Source: Verticillium longisporum
Taxonomy: Eukaryota; Ascomycota; Sordariomycetes; Glomerellales; Plectosphaerellaceae
Direction: 5' to 3'
Assembly: GCA_019188255.1 (NCBI GenBank)
Contig: JAETXT010000005.1
Coordinates: forward strand, 1 to 64,000
DNA length: 64,000 bases
Below are positions 59,204-64,000 of the stretch, piece by piece. Position 1 is the stretch's first letter; each line of letters starts with the position of its first letter. The position numbers were made by a program, and so were the translations under genes. A model generated the notes under the pieces. That model saw only the letters and a program-made list of their open reading frames with translations, made no database searches and was not told the DNA's origin.

Positions 59204-59410
59204 TATTATAGATTATACCTAGTTAAGCTATAAAGCTAAGGCTATGCTTTAGTAGCTAGTTCGTAGGTAGGCTCCTATGCAACCCCTTATTTTCTATTAT
59301 AAAGGGGTATAAAGAGCTATTATAGCATTCTTCTTATTCTTATTCTTTATCTAGTAATAATACATTCAAGGCCTCGTCCCAGCGCAACGCTCGACGACCA
59401 GCCCCTTACA
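59204..59410 (+). repeat. 3' LTR of the gypsy element
   Basis: 207 bp. The inner two thirds carry RIP changes, whereas the outer 60 bases or so, from about 59350, do not. Followed directly by the TCGAG duplication. Confidence 0.93.
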
Positions 59411-59415
59411 TCGAG

Positions 59416-60396
59416 GAGCAGTTGGAACTTGGCGTAACTGTCAGGAGGCCACTACGGAGCCACGGAACAGGGGGCTGGTTCGGGGCTAAGGACTATGAGA
59501 ACGCGTATATGAGGGTTGCGGAGGGCTAGAATTCGGATGTATTACACCCCCATACCTATTATCTATTGCCTGCGGATCACGTGCGGAAGACCTCTTCACC
59601 CTGCTCAACCCCACGCTCTGACAGTCCCGTACGTGACTTCAAGGGGCATATCTATCTTGATTGCATCTGAAGCGTTCTGTGTTGCGAACCAAGAAACAAG
59701 CTATGGAGTGTACGTCAAGTACTAACAGCGTTCCACAGTTCGGAGCACATGCTGTGTCCTCATTGATCAAGGCTGAGAGGACGGGTTGCGACCCTCTCTA
59801 CCACAACGATCTGCCTGAGATGATGGCGAGAACAAAAGCAATTTCAATGAAGACGACTTTACGAAGCGGGCGGTCCGGAAGTTCGACTTGGAAAGCCGCA
59901 TGCCAGAGCTGCTACAAACGCACGCGACTGAGTACCCGAAGCCGTTCGTTGACGATGCAAGTCGAGGTACTGTGACTGCTTCGATTCCTCATGGAGTTGG
60001 AGCGGACAAACCCATGCCTTATTCGAGCCAGCGGCTGTCAAGCCTTATTTAGCCAGCAGATTTCGGGGCTTTGTCTGACCAGGCGGCGACGTTTGAGGCA
60101 GTGGAATGTTGCCATCGTCTGCACCACCGTCCATGGTCTTGCCCCAGCCATGCATTCCAAACGCGCTGCCCAGTGCCCAAATTTGACCCCGAGTCCACAG
60201 GTGGCGCTACCATGCCCAGGAATGTTTGTTTGCTCTCCCGCCACATCCTTGATTGTGTCAGCCATCGTCTTGTGAAGGTACCCAGCCTCGTTACTTCGTC
60301 AGTATAACATACGAGCTGTGAAGCGCCGATCGAGGCGATGGACTCTGTATTAGCAGACGTAGACATTTCGCAGTCTTACGATCACCATCAGCAGCG
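59416..60396. other. Intergenic region right of the gypsy element
   Basis: Ordinary composition with no RIP. Short frames on both strands show no domain. A plus-strand ATG at 60338 opens a 20-codon frame that stops just before the start of the next gene and could be a uORF of it. Confidence 0.55.
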
Positions 60397-61490
60397 ATGA
60401 CGCGAACGAGGAAAGAAGTGGACTCCATGTCGGACAGCCTCGAATCGCTCGAAACAAAGTCCTCCATGTCAGGAGATGCCAATTCGCTGATCAACCGTCC
60501 GAAACCTTTCTCCATCATCCTACTTCTTACCCTTTTCTTCCTCCTCATGGCCTCGATTGGTGGCCTGAGCACGTCGGCGGTTGACTTCCGAACACAAGGC
60601 CCGCCACGACGGAGCTGCATCACTCAGAGCTTCGTCATGTTTTCGGTACGTCCTCTCACTCCAATCTATCTCGAAGTGATCTAGCTCATTTTCCACAGTC
60701 GCTTCTGTCGCCGATATACGTTTTTCTTCACCTTTTTGTCTCGTTCCGTAACTACGAAGTCTCCCGGCGACAACCGCTCCAATCACCTTTCGTTTCTTGG
60801 ACAATCATTGTCGTTAGACTGAGTCTCCTCTTATGGGTTGTTTCAGTCATTCTTACGGCAGTTACCGTGGCCCGGCTGGACTCCAATTCAGTCATCACCC
60901 GATCCAACCTTGCGATTTCCATATTTGGAGTGTAAGTCTATCTTGTATCCCGAGCTATTCAAAGACTAAATGAAGGCAGAATCTCGGTGACTGTCTTGAT
61001 CTTGACCATTGAGATCGCCACCCATCCATTTGAGCTCCCATTCACACCACGAGCAACAACTGTCTCTTGCCTTGTCAGCTCTTTTGAAGACGATCTTAAG
61101 AGAAGTGCCGGCCTCCATTACCGAACCATGACCATGGACTCGGCCTCGTCCATGGCTTCGAGTCGATCCAGTGGTTCGCGGAAACAGTACATGATGCCAC
61201 CGCCAGGCTGCAACCGCTGTACGACTATTGTTGAAGAGGAAGAAGCCCACATGGATCAAGAACCACTTCTCCAGCGGAACGACTCGCCACCGGTTCTGCC
61301 TGAACCCTGCCATACGCCACCCGGTACAGCATGGGCTTCGGATTGGGAAAAATTAGCAGTTGATGTCGGTGTGAGTCGGAACAACTCGGTCAGTGACTAC
61401 AGCATGTCAGCTGCTAGTGATGACATGGAGGTTCCCGCCTCGCTAGCGATTCGACGACCACCGCCCGCGATTATTGTTACCCAAGGGTAG
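60397..61490 (+). CDS. Uncharacterised fungal membrane protein with four predicted helices
   Basis: Not recognised as a named family. Exons 60397-60645, 60699-60931 and 60980-61490, with introns of 53 and 48 nt, join in phase to 330 residues. A basic and serine-rich N-terminus precedes the first helix (FSIILLLTLFFLLMASIGG). Two more follow in exon 2 (SLLSPIYVFLHLFV and WTIIVVRLSLLLWVVSVILTA), and a fourth is interrupted by the second intron (LAISIFGVISVTVLILTIEI). The last 160 residues are hydrophilic, with serine-rich and acidic parts and a CNRC pair, and are probably cytoplasmic. The spacing of helices suggests a small tetraspan protein similar to many fungal orphan membrane proteins. No frameshift was found. 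Confidence 0.85.
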
Positions 61491-64000
61491 GACCTTTTCC
61501 GAAGAGTAAAGGCGGCGCATGATCTATGATGGCATATGATGGCATGACGATACGATTTTATGATGAACGATTTAATTTCTTGTTGATACGCTTCTCGTCG
61601 ATTTAGACGAAAGCCAGAATGGTTCGCAATGTCGGCAAATATAATGGATAGGAAGAGATATGAACTATGACTAGCTTCCTATCGAGGGTCAAGTGTGATA
61701 GTATAGTGTTCGATAAAATGCACAACATTGCAATTGCTGCCTTGGATACTGCAGGTCCGTTTCAGGCTTAAGACTACAATGATTGCTGGTCCTGAATTAA
61801 ACGGTTTTGAAATCAGAACGTATGCGAGCTTGGGTTTGAAGTATTACAGCAAACGTGTGCTAGTTCTTGGACACCCCCAAGTTGCCAAGCATGTTACGAA
61901 GCCATCCCCAGGTGACACGAAGCTTGTTATAGGCTGTTACTTGACCTTGGTGGTCTTAAGCTTGATAACTCGCCGAAAGCTTCAGTCCGGACCGTTACGA
62001 TTCTCCTGGGCGGAGGCTAATCGATTTCTGTACTTTTAGGACGCCGGTCTACGAATTGCGTGGAAGGAGTCCCGTGCCGCTCTGCTTTGTCGCCTTCACA
62101 CACCCAAGACTATGCATCACACCGCTGCATGGTCACGGCACGCCGACGAGGAAAAGACATCTATCTCCCGGTACATCTGAGTAATGATATCGTTGGCTTC
62201 CGTTTTGCCCCTAGGGACATGGACGTTTGCGTCTCCATGCGGTGGCATATCTTACTTACTCGTCTTTCTTTCTATCGTTTTTCCCAGAGAGCCGACATCA
62301 GCGCTGCCGCTAAATCAATTCAATCAAATAATGCAACCTAGCAACGGCTAGGCAACGTCTTCCTACAGGCTTCATAGATATTGAAATGAGTTAAAAATAT
62401 TTTTCCATACTAAGTTCATCGAGTATAGGACTTTTTCTCTTATAATCCTCGAAGTAGATGTTAAGGCTGTTGCGTTGGCCTGCTGTTGTTATGTTGCATT
62501 ATTTGATTGAATTGATTCAGCGGCAGCGCTGGCCGACATCGACCTTGACTTTGAGCTTCAAGATTGCTGGGATGAGACCCTAGAAAAGAGCTGCAATCAC
62601 GTTCGAAGCTGTCTATCAAAGGCTTCAGACCGAGCGAGTCATGTCTTTGCGGGCCTGTTGGGCTTGGTTGAAGGGAGAGATTCCTAGATGGGCCCGGATA
62701 TGGCTTATTGATCCAGGTGGGCGGCTTCCGGCCGACTTCAAGCCCGCTATAGTAGAAGATACACGATACCGTTACACAACGGACCATAATGAGATAATCG
62801 ACCCCAGAGAGCCTAAGATGAATTGAGCATTTATAGACGGCAAGATGCAATGCGTGGAGAGCTTTATGTGAAAGAAATATTGGTGTACGAGAGAATACTG
62901 CACGTCCATGTATGTGAGTTACTGCCATGAGATCTCAGTTTCCTCTATATTTGTTTCCCCACCGCGAGACGAGGTGTATCTTGAGGCTTACCACAAACCG
63001 TTTGAATTAGAACATTTCTTCAGTGTGCTGCGTCAGTTGCCTGATATCAATGGGGCAGGTTAACATAAAGGTTATGAGCGGCTGGGCCTGGATTAGATGG
63101 AACAGCGTCACCTAGCTTATTTCAGGTATCCTAGATGTCCATGAGCATATGAATTGCAGGGGCGAGTTGTGTAGACTAAGAAATATACTCTCTTCAGGTC
63201 ACAGAGATACGCCTGAGGTCCGGTTCAATATTCATACCGACCATTAAGATCTTGATTAGGTACCATGGATCAATGGGGCTGTCCAGCAAGCATAATCATG
63301 ATGTATAGGTCCCGCGAGGCATTTCCATTGATGGTTCCAGGCATCTACAGAGGGGTTCTGAATGCTAGTATGTATCGCTTCTCAGGACCAGTGCTCTCCA
63401 AGGCAAGTGCTAAATGAACTAATTGGCGGACATGACATTCATTGCATGAAAGCTGACGTCAAGCCTAGGTAGGATATCAGGCCTGATTGGGCGTGCCATG
63501 TACGATGGCGGGCTTTCTATTGGCTGGACACAGCCGGCTTTATCAACGATCGGGGTGCCGGATTTAGAGGTTGAAGGAAGTGGATTATGAAGATTTGCAA
63601 TTAGTCGCGAAAATGGGCTCATGCTGCAACTGGCTGTGTGCCAGGCTGTCGTCACTTGCAACACTCAAAAATTACTCTAGACGTGACAGGCAACCCGACC
63701 ACCACAGCGTATCAAAGGGAGTTTGGCTGGCCTTTCTCGGTACCAGAGAGTGTCTAGTTAGCGCCTTTGTGGCCGTTCTTAGCGCACCTAATCACCCGCT
63801 TACCGATCCTTACTGGTGGCTTGACATGCTCCAGTGACGAACTTGGCATCTTCATTTTTAGGGATCCAGAGATAAACGAAACACACAGGCTTGGCAGATC
63901 TCCGGGTCGACATCCCAGATTCGGTGCTTCTAGCTAATAGTCGAAGCAAGACTATTCGGCAAAAGATGCATGGAGATAAGGCGTCGGATCTGGCTTATGC
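61491..64000. other. Region with no recognised gene
   Basis: About 2.5 kb of GC-balanced DNA. The longest frames (for example 62461-62928 minus and 61728-62039 plus) show no domain, no intron-exon pattern that extends them and no motif I know. A 39-bp inverted repeat at 62299-62531 is listed separately. A gene with diverged sequence or one running past 64,000 cannot be excluded. Confidence 0.5.
62299..62531. repeat. 39-bp inverted repeat with a 155-bp loop
   Basis: 62299-62337 (CAGCGCTGCCGC to AATGCAAC) is the reverse complement of 62493-62531 with 38 of 39 matches. Weaker complementarity continues for about 25 bases into the loop. The arms could form a long hairpin in RNA or mark the ends of a small defective transposon. 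No flanking target duplication was identified. Confidence 0.7.

Larger units (their letters stand above)
44256..59410 (+). mobile_element. Ty3/gypsy LTR retrotransposon, RIP-mutated, with two later transposons inside
   Basis: Flanked by the 5-bp duplication TCGAG (44251-44255 and 59411-59415). The LTRs begin TGTTACGGG and end CCTTACA or its RIP form. Without the nested copia and pogo elements and their duplications the element is 6839 bp, normal for this group. On the plus strand the reverse transcriptase signature reads YINNILIYS at about 53284-53310, a RIP version of YxDDILIYS. A polypurine tract, AAAGGGGGA, lies just before the right LTR. No frame survives. The interior parts are 44467-45142, 51602-55393 and 57258-59203. 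Confidence 0.93.

Noticed and set aside
62461..62928. 155-codon minus-strand frame
   Set aside because: Covers one arm and the loop edge of the inverted repeat; no domain, no intron structure, biased composition typical of chance frames.

Overview
This window is nuclear DNA of a filamentous ascomycete, probably a Pezizomycotina species of the Sordariomycetes type; the class-level placement is inference. Evidence: genes with very short GT-AG introns (43-60 nt), fungal-type orthologues (NOP10, NOB1, CFD1, SPE2, AYR1-like), Fot1/pogo transposons, and a sharp split between GC-balanced gene blocks and AT-rich blocks in which CpA/TpG dinucleotides have almost vanished. That split is the signature of repeat-induced point mutation (RIP).

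Layout: 1-23,240 is a RIP-degraded transposon graveyard. It holds two copies of a pogo/Fot1-like transposon (2398-4128, 4856-6704), one transposon of a related second family (12145-14005), a long inverted repeat (about 6920-8735), remains of a Ty1/copia element (about 8740-14683, interrupted by the second-family transposon) and a complete but RIP-destroyed copia element (14684-22470). 23,240-44,250 is a gene block: GST-like protein, M13 metallopeptidase, AYR1-like reductase, NOP10, NOB1, an unknown acidic protein, CFD1, SPE2 (AdoMet decarboxylase), a Gfo/Idh/MocA oxidoreductase and an MFS sugar transporter. 44,256-59,410 is one Ty3/gypsy retrotransposon (5-bp duplication TCGAG), RIP-mutated and later invaded by an un-mutated copia element (45148-51596, duplication TAATC) and a third pogo copy (55396-57255). 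59,411-64,000 returns to ordinary DNA with one four-helix membrane protein gene and a long stretch where no gene was recognised.

The genes are housekeeping or ordinary accessory functions. NOP10 and NOB1 are convergent neighbours, both in ribosome biogenesis. CFD1 serves cytosolic Fe-S assembly and SPE2 serves polyamine synthesis; SPE2 has a long leader with a single, possibly spliced, upstream ORF. The oxidoreductase and sugar transporter are adjacent on the same strand.

The most striking pattern concerns data quality or an odd mutation process. Nearly every long reading frame, including essential NOB1 and SPE2, is broken by loss of single bases, mostly in homopolymer runs. Adding the missing base restores the expected motifs and an exact multiple of three each time. 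The pogo copies likewise differ almost only by small deletions. I consider consensus error in the assembly the likeliest cause. I did not find a convincing undescribed molecular system. The main biological interest is the transposon chronology: RIP-dead hosts, un-RIPped invaders, and RIP borders that lie inside LTRs.
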